A DNA stretch of 54,754 nucleotides from CAZKCI01 sp964551475. Its GTDB lineage: Bacteria > Auribacterota > Erginobacteria > Erginobacterales > CAZKCI01. Location of the stretch: positions 1 to 54,754 of the forward strand of contig CAZKCI010000044.1 of the NCBI GenBank assembly GCA_964551475.1, given 5' to 3'. Of the stretch, positions 18,653 through 26,853 are shown piece by piece (position 1 is the first letter of the stretch; each line of letters opens with the position of its first letter). A model generated the notes under the pieces. It was not told the DNA's origin. It was given only the letters and a program-made list of their open reading frames with translations, and searched no databases. Made by a program: the position numbers and the translations under genes.

Positions 18653-20287
18653 ATGACCGAACAAGTCGTCGAATACCGCCGTCTCATCGATCGCTTCACC
18701 CGGGTGCTTCTGATCACCTTTGGCATCTGGGTCGCCGGTTCCGCCCTCTGGGGGGTGTACCTGGTCCGTCATTACGAAGGTCTGATCACGGTGGACGCCC
18801 TCGATATCGCCCAGGAGGCCCGCCGTTTCTACCGCGGGGAAGGCTTGACCACCGGTTTTCTCAAGCCGGCCGCCATTCTAAGACAGGGCGGCGATCCCTC
18901 CCCTCCCGATCTTTACAACTCACCCGTCTATATTTTTATCCTGGCAAATTTCTTTCGGATCACCGGTGTCAGCGAAGGCTCGGTCTACGGATGTTCGCTG
19001 CTCTGGGCTTTTCTCTCGGGGATACTGCTCTTTTTTATCGTCCGCTCCCGCCAGGGCCTTCCGGCGGCATGCGCCGCTTTCCTGCTCTATGCCGCAAACC
19101 CGGGCGTTATCGAAGGGGCCTTTTCCGGTCTCCCGTTCTCTTGGCTTTCCTTCCTGCTTCTTCTCCTCTCGCTCGGCGTCTATTATCGCCACCCCGGGTC
19201 GATCGTTTGGACAGGCGGTCTGGGCGCATTGGCCGGTCTCCTCTACCTGACTGAGTTCGATTATCTCTTCCTTTCCCTGGCTATCTTCGCCCTTGTCATC
19301 GCCGGCAGTCCCTCCCCCCGCTGGAAACACGCGTTGGCATTTGTGGGCGCATTCGCTCTCTGTTCCCTCCCCTGGTGGATCAGGCAGATCAGCGTGGCGG
19401 GAAGCCCGTTTTTCTCCTTGCGGTGGTTCGACTTCCGGGCCTACAGCGATCTCTTCCCCGGCAACCGTGTCGCGCGCGATTTCGACCCCGCAGCCTTGTT
19501 GAGCCCGTTCCCCTTCGTCTCCTGGTGGGCCAAACTTGTCCGCTTTATCCGTCTCGGCTATCAGTACTGGGTGTCTTTTTCCCACTCTCTGCTGGTTCCA
19601 TTTTTCCTGATCTCGATCGTCCGTTCCGACACCGATCTCCGCCGGCGTTCAGCCACGATTATGGCTTGGGTCCTTTTCATGGGTGAGCTTTTCCTGATCG
19701 CGGCGGGAAACGGCGATTTCGGACGGGCGATCGCGTTCCTTCCCCTGATCATACTCGTCGGCCTGGAGACGGGGGCGGGGCTGCTGAAGGCTTTTTCATT
19801 CTCCCGCCGGACGGCGTACTGGCTGGCGGGGGTCATCTGCGTCTTGAGCCTTTATCCGGGTGCATCCTCCGCGGTCTTCGGCCTTCCCCGACAACGGTAT
19901 CTCGCTTCCGTGGTCGGCAAGGAGGAAGCGACACAGATCAGGACCAACCCCAGCCTGGAGAAGATGCAGTCGCTGGTGAAGGACGACGAGGCGGTGATCT
20001 CCGACGTCCCTTGGGCGATAGCCTGGTATGCCAACCGCTCCGCCGTCTGGATCCCCTGGAAGCTCGATCAGATGAACGAGCTGAAGAAGACCGTGAAGAA
20101 TCTCCGGTTTCTATACCTGACTCCGGTCCTCTTCAAGTATCCCGACTCCGAGAACATGCAGGAGTGGCGGTCCATCTATCGGTCCGGCATGGTCCCGGAC
20201 TGGCTCCAGATCGATCGGGGGGTGCTTCTTCCCGGCGACGAGGTGATCATGGGGGACATCATCTTCGAGAGGCTGGAACTGGAGTAA
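18653..20287 (+). CDS. GT39/ArnT-like polytopic glycosyltransferase (GT-C fold)
   Basis: The 544-residue protein has a first membrane segment at about 19-41, a loop with acidic residues (TVDALDIAQEARRF, D48 and D51) where the GT-C family places its catalytic acid, about ten further hydrophobic segments to about 410, and a soluble C-terminal domain. This layout matches lipid-linked-sugar-using transferases of the GT39/PMT type, which act at the outer face of the inner membrane. The substrate is unknown. The start codon is preceded within two bases by a heptamer array, so there is no Shine-Dalgarno sequence. A second GT39-like protein is at 30906 and a third at 50051. It is transcribed divergently from the giant gene and precedes the export operon. 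Confidence 0.8.
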   Translation: MTEQVVEYRRLIDRFTRVLLITFGIWVAGSALWGVYLVRHYEGLITVDALDIAQEARRFYRGEGLTTGFLKPAAILRQGGDPSPPDLYNSPVYIFILANFFRITGVSEGSVYGCSLLWAFLSGILLFFIVRSRQGLPAACAAFLLYAANPGVIEGAFSGLPFSWLSFLLLLLSLGVYYRHPGSIVWTGGLGALAGLLYLTEFDYLFLSLAIFALVIAGSPSPRWKHALAFVGAFALCSLPWWIRQISVAGSPFFSLRWFDFRAYSDLFPGNRVARDFDPAALLSPFPFVSWWAKLVRFIRLGYQYWVSFSHSLLVPFFLISIVRSDTDLRRRSATIMAWVLFMGELFLIAAGNGDFGRAIAFLPLIILVGLETGAGLLKAFSFSRRTAYWLAGVICVLSLYPGASSAVFGLPRQRYLASVVGKEEATQIRTNPSLEKMQSLVKDDEAVISDVPWAIAWYANRSAVWIPWKLDQMNELKKTVKNLRFLYLTPVLFKYPDSENMQEWRSIYRSGMVPDWLQIDRGVLLPGDEVIMGDIIFERLELE

Positions 20288-20290
20288 ACC

Positions 20291-20314
20291 AGGGGTCAGG
20301 GTTCGGGGTTCAGG
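20291..20314 (+). repeat. Heptamer array GGGTTCA downstream of a stop codon
   Basis: A short family A array of AGGGGTCAGGGTTCGGGG type begins three bases after the TAA stop at 20287. It is inverted relative to the array at 18612 on the other side of the gene. Confidence 0.8.
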
Positions 20315-20342
20315 TTTTCAAGATCGCTGATCACTCTTTCCC

Positions 20343-20366
20343 TGTGGGACATTCTTGCCGCGATCC
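20343..20366. repeat. Degenerate REP-like element, family G copy 2
   Basis: TGTGGGA is followed directly by CATTCTTGCCGCGATCC. The left arm of the hairpin is lost, so this copy is probably decayed. Confidence 0.55.
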
Positions 20367-20390
20367 GGACCGCCCTGGCGGACGATTTTT

Positions 20391-20474
20391 AACAGACGAT
20401 TGAATAGGATCGAATGGGATGGGCTGGCCTGGCGATCCTGTTTTATCCTATCCAATCCTATTCAATCGTCTGTT
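20391..20474. repeat. 84-bp hairpin in the spacer before the export operon
   Basis: A perfect 20-bp inverted repeat (20391-20410 with 20455-20474, left arm AACAGACGATTGAATAGGAT) continues inward for another 10 bp with three mismatches. It has no T-run typical of a terminator. The 314-bp gap 20288-20601 also holds a heptamer array, a decayed REP-like copy and a promoter. Confidence 0.8.
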
Positions 20475-20527
20475 GAATAGGCCAAGCCGACGAGGGGCCC
20501 CCAGAAAGAAAAATATTGTTTGACGTG

Positions 20528-20559
20528 TTGACACTCCCGAGGGTTCCATAGTATACAAT
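20528..20559 (+). promoter_or_regulatory. Sigma70-type promoter of the export operon
   Basis: TTGACA (20528-20533) and TATACA (20552-20557) are 18 bp apart, with AT following. Predicted initiation near 20565 leaves a leader of about 37 nt before the GTG at 20602. Confidence 0.7.
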
Positions 20560-20601
20560 GGGTTTTGGCTAATCGGCCGGAGTGCGGACGGATATATAGA
20601 C

Positions 20602-22152
20602 GTGAAAATGCTCAGCAAGACGCTCGCATTGGGTATCCTCTCCATGATCGCCGCCGGCGCCGTCATGGCGGCGCTTCCGCCGGCTGCCGGCCCAGCGGTG
20701 GCGGAGGAAACCCGGATGGAGATCCCCGCGGTCTCTTCAGATATACCCGCCGAAGAGATAGCGCCCGCCGAGATCCCCGCTGTCCCGGACTCGGATCAGG
20801 CACTCCCCGAAACGCCCCCCGAGGCGGTTCCCGAGCCGGCCGCTCCCGCAATGTCCGCTTCTCAACGTTCCACCGTCCCCTCTTCTCCCCGTATGAAAGT
20901 CCAGTATTTCTATCGCCAGGGTTTGCAGGAGTTCGAGAAGGGGAATTTCGAGGCTTCGGCCCGGGCGATGGAAGAAGTCATCCGGATGAACCCCTCCTAC
21001 CGTCGCGCTCCTTATTATTATCAGGAGGCCATGGCCAGGCTTACCGCTGGGATGGAAGGATCTGCCTCGGCCTCTCCGGAAGGCGAGCCGATCTCCGACC
21101 AGAAGATCTACGCCGCCTATGCCCGCGGCCGCCAGTATCTCCGCTACGCAAAGTATGCCGACGCCGTCCGCGAGTTCCAAGCCGTTCTGGACATGTATCC
21201 CGATCACCAGGGGGCGAAAGAGCTTCTCGCCCAAGCCCGCCTTAAGCTGGAACAGCAGGCATTCGAGCAGGAGGCCATCGAGGCCCAGAAGATCGCCGAA
21301 GAGGAAGAGACAATGCGCGCCCTGGCTGCGGGGGAGGAGGAGTCGGCTGTTCTTGAGACTTATGAGGAGGGCAGGAACAGCATGGCCCGGGGCGACATGG
21401 AAGAGGCCCGCCGGTCCTTCTCGGAGATCAGGAAAAAGGAAGGGCGCTATCGCCGCACCAACCTTTATCTCAGGCAGATCGAAAAAGATCTGTTGGTCCA
21501 GAGGGAGCAGGACAGGACTGAGGAAGAAACGGAGGCGATCAGGAAATACACGCTCGGGCCCGAGGACAAGGTTCGGGTTATTGTCAGGAATCATCCCGAG
21601 TTCAGTTTTAATGCTGAGGTTGAAGAAGGCGGAGAACTGATCGTTCCCCTGACCAATGAGATCATCCTAGCCAAAGGCATGAACCGCGATGAGCTGGCCG
21701 AGGAAATCCGGAAGCGTTTGACGGCCTATATCGATAATCCGTTCGTAAACGTATTCATCGATGATTACGCCAGCAAAAAATTCTATGTGCTTCAACCCAG
21801 CGGCGGAGGATCGGAATATATAATGGATAAAGCCAATATGACGCTCTGGGATTGCATGTTCCAGGCCGGTATCCCCCAGCTGGGGTCATCGGCCATGCGC
21901 CGCGTGCAGATCATCTCGCCGGACAGGACACATCCTACGCACCGTTGGATAAACGTCTATGCCATGCTCTACCAGGGGAAGATGGAAGACAATATTCGAA
22001 TCGATCCGGGAACGATCATCTATTATCCGCAGCTGGCGGTTGACAAGTTTACGGAAATGTTAAAGGCGATCACCAAACCAATCACCGCCCTGACCGATCT
22101 CGGCAACACCTATGAAGACTGGGACAATTTCAGGCAGGATTACCTGAAATAA
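20602..22152 (+). CDS. Wza-like polysaccharide export protein with TPR region
   Basis: The 516-residue protein starts with GTG and a signal peptide (MKMLSKTLALGILSMIAAGA); no lipobox cysteine is seen. A Pro/Glu-rich stretch follows to about 85, then TPR-like helices (about 90-250), a charged helical region, a Poly_export domain starting at LGPEDKVRVIV (about 316) and a beta-grasp/SLBB-like region from about 391. Family knowledge says such proteins form the outer-membrane or periplasmic channel for capsule or exopolysaccharide. The N-terminal TPR extension is not part of classical Wza and may bind partner proteins. It is the first gene after a strong promoter and is followed by a terminator-like hairpin before the co-polymerase gene. 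Confidence 0.85.
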   Translation: MKMLSKTLALGILSMIAAGAVMAALPPAAGPAVAEETRMEIPAVSSDIPAEEIAPAEIPAVPDSDQALPETPPEAVPEPAAPAMSASQRSTVPSSPRMKVQYFYRQGLQEFEKGNFEASARAMEEVIRMNPSYRRAPYYYQEAMARLTAGMEGSASASPEGEPISDQKIYAAYARGRQYLRYAKYADAVREFQAVLDMYPDHQGAKELLAQARLKLEQQAFEQEAIEAQKIAEEEETMRALAAGEEESAVLETYEEGRNSMARGDMEEARRSFSEIRKKEGRYRRTNLYLRQIEKDLLVQREQDRTEEETEAIRKYTLGPEDKVRVIVRNHPEFSFNAEVEEGGELIVPLTNEIILAKGMNRDELAEEIRKRLTAYIDNPFVNVFIDDYASKKFYVLQPSGGGSEYIMDKANMTLWDCMFQAGIPQLGSSAMRRVQIISPDRTHPTHRWINVYAMLYQGKMEDNIRIDPGTIIYYPQLAVDKFTEMLKAITKPITALTDLGNTYEDWDNFRQDYLK

Positions 22153-22153
22153 A

Positions 22154-22197
22154 GGGGTCAGGGTTCGGGGGGCAGGGTTCGGGATTCGGGGTTCAGG
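22154..22197 (+). repeat. Heptamer array GGGTTCA, family A
   Basis: Degenerate units of the type GGGTTCGGGG begin one base after the TAA stop of the export gene, in the downstream orientation. Confidence 0.8.
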
Positions 22198-22225
22198 ATA
22201 TGGAACCTGCGGATGGTGGTCGATC

Positions 22226-22255
22226 AAAAGGCCCTGGGAGAAGGGGCCTTTTATA
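22226..22255 (+). terminator. Terminator or attenuator between export and co-polymerase genes
   Basis: A 9-bp stem, AAAAGGCCC with GGGCCTTTT, and a 9-nt loop end in a T-rich stretch. It lies 30 bases before the next ATG, so it may set the ratio of exporter to co-polymerase. Confidence 0.6.
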
Positions 22256-22284
22256 TCTCTAATATTTCAGAAGGAAATTTATAA

Positions 22285-23943
22285 ATGGACAACAGATTGT
22301 CAATGACCCTTCGCTCCACTGCCCGGAGCTACCTGGAGATTGTTTTCCACCGGAAATGGCTTCTGCTCATCCCGGTGATCTTCGGGACACTGATCGCCTG
22401 GGGCTACAGCTACACAGTCACGCCGATGTTCAAAAGCACGGCGGTGGTGGAAGTATCGGAGAAATCCAAGGAGAATCCGTATATCAAGGGGTTTTCGCAG
22501 TCCACTCCGATTTCGGGAAGAATGGGTGAAATCCTCCAGCGCATGAAGAGCAAAACAATGATCGAGGAGATCATCAAGGAGCTCAATCTCCACGAAAATA
22601 CCCGGAACGAATTGGAATACCGCAAGCTGGTCGAACAAGTTCGAGAGGGGGTCGAGGTGACTATTTCGGGGGGGAGTTTTCTGCAGATCAGCTGTTCCTT
22701 TACCAACGCGGCGGATTGCCAAAAGATCGTCAACCTTCTCACCCGGAAGATTATCAAGGAAAATTTAGAGCTTCAGGAAAAGGAAACCGAGGCCGGAATC
22801 GAGTGGCTGAACAAAGAGATCGAGATCAATCAGAAGAAGCTGGCCCAGGCCGAAGAGGATCTCCAGAAGTTCCAGGAGGCCTATGCTGATCTGCTGCCCG
22901 AGGAGTTAAGCAACCGCCTCTATTCCTCTCTGAGCTGGCAAAATCCACTAACCGCATCTCCTGAATCCCCGCCCTTCAGCTCCGAATATCTTCGTCCCCT
23001 GGGGGCGGGGGGGACTCAAAACATATATTCCCTCCGCTACCAGTATTATAGCGATGATTTGCTTAGACAAGGGTTGCGCTTAAAACAACTGCAGACCAAG
23101 CGGGCAACCATGCTCAAGCAGATGGAGGGCGAAGACGAGTTTATCCTGAGCGAACGCGTAAGCGAGACCAGTCCGGTCATCCAGAGTCTGCGTAACGAGC
23201 TGGTCGAGAAGCAGGTGCAGCTGACGCGCTTGCGGGTCGATTCGACGCAAGAGCATCCGTTGGTGAAGCAGTTGACCTTAGAGATCGATAACCTTCAGGA
23301 ATCCCTGAAAACCGCCGCCGCCCAGTCCGTCAAGCAGGAGACCACGTCTATCAACCCGGTCTACCAGGCGATCAAAATGCAGTTGTCGGAGTCCGAGAGG
23401 GAGATCGCCGAGCTCGAGGATTCGATTGAATTGACCAAGACCTTCGCTCAGGCGGCCTTTGAGAGGATGGAGACGATACCCGGGAAAAAAAAGGAGTTGG
23501 AACGACTACGTCGCGATAGCGGTAATTACGCCGACGCATATACCAATCTGATGAGGATGCGGGAATCGGCATATACCACCCGGCGCATGGAGCTTGAAGA
23601 GCGTGGCACCAAGTTTCGTATTGTGGACAACGCCGAGATACCCCTCCAGCCGTTTAAGCCGAAACGGCACCTGATAGTTCTTGCCGGTTTCTTCTTCGGT
23701 TTGGTCATCGGCGGGGGGATGCTGGTTCTGGCTGAGACGACCGATCATTCGTTCGAAGAGCCGAACCAACTGCGGGAGTTTCTTCCCATTCCCTTGCTGG
23801 GAGCGACCAGCCAGATCATGACACCGGAGGAAAAAGCCTTCAATAATTCCAAGAAGAGATTGGGCATCATGGCGATCCTGGTGTTCACGGCGGTGACGGT
23901 GTTAGCCATCATCATTGCCGTGATCTTCCAAGCGAAAGGGTAG
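22285..23943 (+). CDS. Wzz/GumC-like polysaccharide co-polymerase
   Basis: The 552-residue protein has a first membrane segment at about 29-48, a Wzz domain, long coiled-coil helices (about 150-250 and 290-440), a Pro-rich motif (EIPLQPFKPKR, about 450) directly before the second membrane segment (461-483), and a third hydrophobic segment (526-548). This is the inner-membrane chain-length regulator that bridges to the exporter. AAGGAA eight bases before the ATG supports the start. It lacks a fused kinase domain; the partner kinase is the next gene (24166), as in two-protein CapA/CapB-type systems. Confidence 0.88.
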   Translation: MDNRLSMTLRSTARSYLEIVFHRKWLLLIPVIFGTLIAWGYSYTVTPMFKSTAVVEVSEKSKENPYIKGFSQSTPISGRMGEILQRMKSKTMIEEIIKELNLHENTRNELEYRKLVEQVREGVEVTISGGSFLQISCSFTNAADCQKIVNLLTRKIIKENLELQEKETEAGIEWLNKEIEINQKKLAQAEEDLQKFQEAYADLLPEELSNRLYSSLSWQNPLTASPESPPFSSEYLRPLGAGGTQNIYSLRYQYYSDDLLRQGLRLKQLQTKRATMLKQMEGEDEFILSERVSETSPVIQSLRNELVEKQVQLTRLRVDSTQEHPLVKQLTLEIDNLQESLKTAAAQSVKQETTSINPVYQAIKMQLSESEREIAELEDSIELTKTFAQAAFERMETIPGKKKELERLRRDSGNYADAYTNLMRMRESAYTTRRMELEERGTKFRIVDNAEIPLQPFKPKRHLIVLAGFFFGLVIGGGMLVLAETTDHSFEEPNQLREFLPIPLLGATSQIMTPEEKAFNNSKKRLGIMAILVFTAVTVLAIIIAVIFQAKG

Positions 23944-23953
23944 TAGGGGAAAT

Positions 23954-24032
23954 GGGGTTCAGGGGTCAGGGTTCGGGGTTCAGGGAAGCAGGTTCACGGT
24001 TCAACGGTTCACGGTTACTGATAACTGATCAC
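23954..24032 (+). repeat. Compound heptamer arrays (GGGTTCA, GGTTCAC, ACTGATA)
   Basis: Family A units (23954-23985) start 11 bases after the co-polymerase stop. They are followed by three GGTTCAC-type units and then two ACTGAT-type units (23991-24032). Three different heptamer words thus stand in series. Confidence 0.75.
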
Positions 24033-24062
24033 TTTTTCGGTTGCGGGTCTCGCCCCGATCCA

Positions 24063-24153
24063 TGTAGGCCGGTTCTCCGCCTTCGCGCTATCGCGCTTCG
24101 GCGGACAAGTGTGAACCGGCGACCAGGACGCCCGGTCACAGACCGGGCCTACA
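24063..24153. repeat. BIME-like pair of hairpins, family H copy 1
   Basis: The element is bounded by TGTAGGCC (24063-24070) and GGCCTACA (24146-24153). The left hairpin is GCCGGTTC with GAACCGGC and carries a nested stem TCCGCC/GGCGGA. The right hairpin is GCCCGGTC-ACA-GACCGGGC. A second copy is at 25123. A REP fragment of family G (GCCCCGATCCA) directly precedes it. Confidence 0.8.
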
Positions 24154-24165
24154 AACGGAAACAAT

Positions 24166-24987
24166 ATGCCCGAAGAGAAAAATAAATTTACACTGGCGAA
24201 GCTCCGCGAATACCTCCAGTCCAAGAAGGACGAGGTGATGACCGACGTCAGCATCACGTCCTACGTGACCAAGCCCCGGGCAGGGGATGGCTCCGTCGAT
24301 CCCCGTGTGGTTGTCTGGGCCGACCCCAAGTCCCACATCTCCGAGCAGTTTCGATCATTGAGGACCAACATCATGTCGCTCTCCCTGGAGAACCCGCTCC
24401 AGGCCTTCCTGGTCACCAGTTCTCTCCGGGGGGAAGGGAAGACGATCTCCTCCGCCAATCTGGCGACGGTTTTCGCCCAGGACACAGAGAAGAAGACCAT
24501 CCTGATCGACGCCGACTTGCGCAAACCTAATATTCATCGGGTGTTCGGCATTCCCCGGGAACCAGGTTTGACAGAGATCTTGAATGGGAAGGCTTCATTG
24601 GAGCATTTCACGGCCAAACCGAGGGTGGACAACCTTTACATCATCCCCGCCGGTCAGGGCCCCTCCAATCCCTCCGAGCTTCTCAATTCATCCCAGATGC
24701 AGAAGTTGATCGCCGATCTGCGGACGCAGTTTAATTGGATGGTCTTCGACATCGCCCCCATCCTGGCCGTCACGGATGCCGGTGTCCTGGGGGGTCACCT
24801 CGACGGATCCCTGATGGTGGTCCGGGCGGGCAAGACACAGGCGGTAGACGTGGAAAGGGCCTATTCCCTCCTGATCGAGAATAAGGCCAAGCCGATCGGC
24901 TCGATCATGACCGCCGTGGTGACGTATATCCCGTACTACCTCTATCGTTACCGGTATATCTATTCCCGCCATTACTACGGCGCTTAA
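24166..24987 (+). CDS. CpsD/CapB-type bacterial tyrosine kinase
   Basis: The 273-residue protein has a Walker A motif (SSLRGEGKT, about 85-93), Walker A' (ILIDADLRKP, about 112-121) and a Walker B-like VFDIAPI (about 193). It ends in a tyrosine cluster with nine Tyr in the last 20 residues, the usual autophosphorylation tail. BY-kinases cycle between phosphorylated and free states and act on the Wzz-type co-polymerase encoded just upstream, controlling polymer length and export. Length is near that of stand-alone CapB proteins, with an N-terminal extension of about 50 residues. The stop codon lies inside the left arm of a hairpin. Confidence 0.88.
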   Translation: MPEEKNKFTLAKLREYLQSKKDEVMTDVSITSYVTKPRAGDGSVDPRVVVWADPKSHISEQFRSLRTNIMSLSLENPLQAFLVTSSLRGEGKTISSANLATVFAQDTEKKTILIDADLRKPNIHRVFGIPREPGLTEILNGKASLEHFTAKPRVDNLYIIPAGQGPSNPSELLNSSQMQKLIADLRTQFNWMVFDIAPILAVTDAGVLGGHLDGSLMVVRAGKTQAVDVERAYSLLIENKAKPIGSIMTAVVTYIPYYLYRYRYIYSRHYYGA

Positions 24988-25021
24988 TGGCGATTCTCCC
25001 TTTCCGGGGGGATCGCCATTA
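24985..25021 (+). terminator. Hairpin overlapping the kinase stop codon
   Basis: TAATGGCGAT (24985-24994) pairs with ATCGCCATTA (25012-25021). The stem extends six further pairs (two G-U) around a TTTCC loop. No T-run follows, so it may be an mRNA-stabilising structure or a rho-independent-like remnant rather than a full terminator. Confidence 0.5.
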
Positions 25022-25122
25022 GGTGTATCTCGCTTCCGGTAGTTGCACCCCTCCCGACGTTAGTCTATAATCCCGAGTATTCTCCGTATTCCACTCTTGG
25101 AGATTCGGGCTCTTTTGTAATG

Positions 25123-25185
25123 TGTAGGCCGGGACTGTGTCCCGGCGCCCTGATCCTGGCCGCCCGGACGCAGTCCGGGCCTACA
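25123..25185. repeat. BIME-like pair of hairpins, family H copy 2
   Basis: The outer ends are TGTAGGCC and GGCCTACA. The left hairpin is GCCGGGAC-TGT-GTCCCGGC and the right hairpin GCCCGGAC-GCA-GTCCGGGC. Stems are perfect, and the changes relative to the copy at 24063 are compensatory. Confidence 0.85.
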
Positions 25186-25191
25186 ATTGAA

Positions 25192-25223
25192 TTTTGCGCC
25201 TTTTGAGCTTTTTCGCGGCAAAT
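25192..25223 (-). repeat. Dispersed repeat family F (GCCGCGAAAAGGC), upstream orientation
   Basis: The reverse complement reads GCCGCGAAAAAGCTCAAAAG and matches the elements at 30849 and 36914, which sit at stop codons. This one precedes the epimerase gene in the opposite sense. Confidence 0.75.
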
Positions 25224-25245
25224 ATGCCAAGCCAAAGGAGATGCA

Positions 25246-26280
25246 ATGAAAAACATTCTCATCACCGGCGGAGCCGGTTTCATCGGCTGTAACGCCGCCG
25301 CCCGCTATATCAAGAAAGGCGCCCGCGTCACCGTCCTCGACAACCTCTCCCGCCGGGGGAGCGAGGTGAACCTCGAATGGCTCCGCGGCCTGGGGCCCTT
25401 CCAATTCGTCCGCGCCGATATCCGGGAACCCGCCGCCCTCCGCCGCGCCTTCAAGGACGGTTCCTTCGATCTTGTCCTCCATTTCGCCGCCCAGGTGGCG
25501 GTTACGGATTCGGTCCACAATCCTCGGGACGATTTCGAGAGAAACGCGCTGGGGACGTTCAATCTGCTGGAGGCGGTCCGCCAGTCGGGCCAAAACCCGG
25601 TTTTTATCTTCTCGTCTACGAACAAAGTCTACGGTTCACTGGAAGACGTAGCCCTTCGAGAGACTAAGACTCGCTACTCATTTTTCGGGAAGCGCGAAGC
25701 GATTTCCGAAATATATGGGCTTGATTTCCACTCCCCCTACGGCTGTTCCAAGGGCGCCGCCGACCAGTACGTTCGCGATTACAGCCGCATCTACGGGCTG
25801 CGGACGGTGGTCTTTCGCCAGTCCTGCATCTACGGCGAGAGGCAGTTCGGCGTCGAGGACCAAGGCTGGGTGGCCTGGTTCATCATCGCCCATCAGCTCG
25901 GCCGCTCCCTCACCCTCTACGGCGACGGGAAACAGGTGCGGGACATCCTCTATATCGGCGATCTTCTCGATGCCGTCGACCGTGCCATCTCCCGGATCGG
26001 CAAATCGCAGGGGCGAGTCTACAACATCGGCGGCGGGCCTAAGAACAGCATCTCCCTCCTGGAATTCCTGGCGCTTCTGGGGAAGGTGTCGGGACGGAAA
26101 GCAAAATTCAGCTTCGCTGGAGCCCGTCCCGGCGACCAGAAAATTTACGTCAGCGATATTGCTTTCGCCCGGAAGGAGTTGGGTTGGCAACCCAAGGTTG
26201 GTGTGGGGGAGGGGGTGCGGAGGCTATACAAGTGGGTTTCCGAGAACATTTCGCAAATTCAGAAGGTTGTAGGGCATTGA
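25246..26280 (+). CDS. NAD-dependent epimerase, CDP-paratose 2-epimerase-like
   Basis: The 344-residue extended short-chain dehydrogenase has GGAGFIG at residues 8-14 for NAD binding, a catalytic STNKVYG segment (about 123) and Y165-x3-K169 (YGCSK). The stretch CIYGERQFGVEDQGWVAWF is characteristic of the tyvelose epimerase/CDP-paratose 2-epimerase branch rather than of UDP-glucose 4-epimerases. It would make a 3,6-dideoxyhexose or a related nucleotide sugar for the polysaccharide. No other CDP-dideoxyhexose gene is visible here, so the true substrate is uncertain. The start ATG has GGAG seven bases upstream. Confidence 0.82.
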   Translation: MKNILITGGAGFIGCNAAARYIKKGARVTVLDNLSRRGSEVNLEWLRGLGPFQFVRADIREPAALRRAFKDGSFDLVLHFAAQVAVTDSVHNPRDDFERNALGTFNLLEAVRQSGQNPVFIFSSTNKVYGSLEDVALRETKTRYSFFGKREAISEIYGLDFHSPYGCSKGAADQYVRDYSRIYGLRTVVFRQSCIYGERQFGVEDQGWVAWFIIAHQLGRSLTLYGDGKQVRDILYIGDLLDAVDRAISRIGKSQGRVYNIGGGPKNSISLLEFLALLGKVSGRKAKFSFAGARPGDQKIYVSDIAFARKELGWQPKVGVGEGVRRLYKWVSENISQIQKVVGH

Positions 26281-26290
26281 ATGGTGGCCA

Positions 26291-26319
26291 GTTATAAGTT
26301 GTAGGTTGTAAGTTGTAAG
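26291..26319 (+). repeat. Heptamer array GTTGTAA, family C left
   Basis: Four consecutive units of GTTATAA/GTTGTAG/GTTGTAA begin 11 bases after the epimerase stop. The reverse-complement array is at 26764. Confidence 0.9.
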
Positions 26320-26341
26320 CAAACGAACAGCCCATTGCGCT

Positions 26342-26719
26342 ATGACTATTCACAGGTTTGAGGAATTAAAAGTTTGGCAACTGGCGAGGGCATTCAGGAA
26401 AAAGATTTACGACATAACCAGCAAGATGCCAAAAGAGGAAAAGTACGCGCTGATATCGAACATGCGCGATGCTGCCTGTTCGATCACCAGGAATATCGCT
26501 GAAGGATTTGGGAGATACCATCTCCAAGAAAATATCCAGTTCTGCCGCCAATCCAGGGGGTCTCTCAACGAAGTATTGGATGACCTCTATACTTCATTGG
26601 ACGCGGGACATGTTTCTCAAGAGGTTTTCACTGCGATATACGAATCGGGACGAGAGGTCGAAAGGGTATTGAACGGATATATCAATAGCATGGTTGCGAA
26701 GAAGCAAACCGAGCAGTGA
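26342..26719 (+). CDS. Four-helix-bundle protein (S23/TIGR02436 family)
   Basis: The 125-residue protein shows the family pattern: FEELKVWQLARAF at the start, MPKEEKYALISNMRDAACSI, NIAEGFGRY, and a C-terminal helical pair. Family members include the ORF of Leptospira 23S rRNA intervening sequences and the Avd accessory protein of diversity-generating retroelements. No reverse transcriptase or rRNA is present here. The gene stands alone in a spacer bounded by inverted GTTGTAA/TTACAAC arrays and has no clear ribosome-binding site. A relative lies at 33737, also between inverted arrays. Function is unknown; nucleic-acid binding is a reasonable guess from the family. Confidence 0.88.
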   Translation: MTIHRFEELKVWQLARAFRKKIYDITSKMPKEEKYALISNMRDAACSITRNIAEGFGRYHLQENIQFCRQSRGSLNEVLDDLYTSLDAGHVSQEVFTAIYESGREVERVLNGYINSMVAKKQTEQ

Positions 26720-26763
26720 AACGTGGGATTTCGCCGGTGAATGCCCAGCCGGGTTCTTAAAAC

Positions 26764-26822
26764 TTACAACCTACAACTGCTTTCATCCGCGAGCCGATTC
26801 CTTATAACTTATAACTTACAAC
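26764..26822 (-). repeat. Heptamer arrays TTACAAC, family C right
   Basis: Two groups, at 26764-26777 (two units) and 26802-26822 (three units), are each followed by TGCTTT. They are the reverse complement of the array at 26291 and end 32 bases before cysD. Confidence 0.88.
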
Positions 26823-26853
26823 TGCTTTTACCGTTTGTAGGAGGATAATCATC

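Noticed and set aside
26342..26719. Avd of a diversity-generating retroelement
   Set aside because: The protein family fits, but no reverse transcriptase, template/variable repeat pair or target gene with a C-type lectin end is visible.
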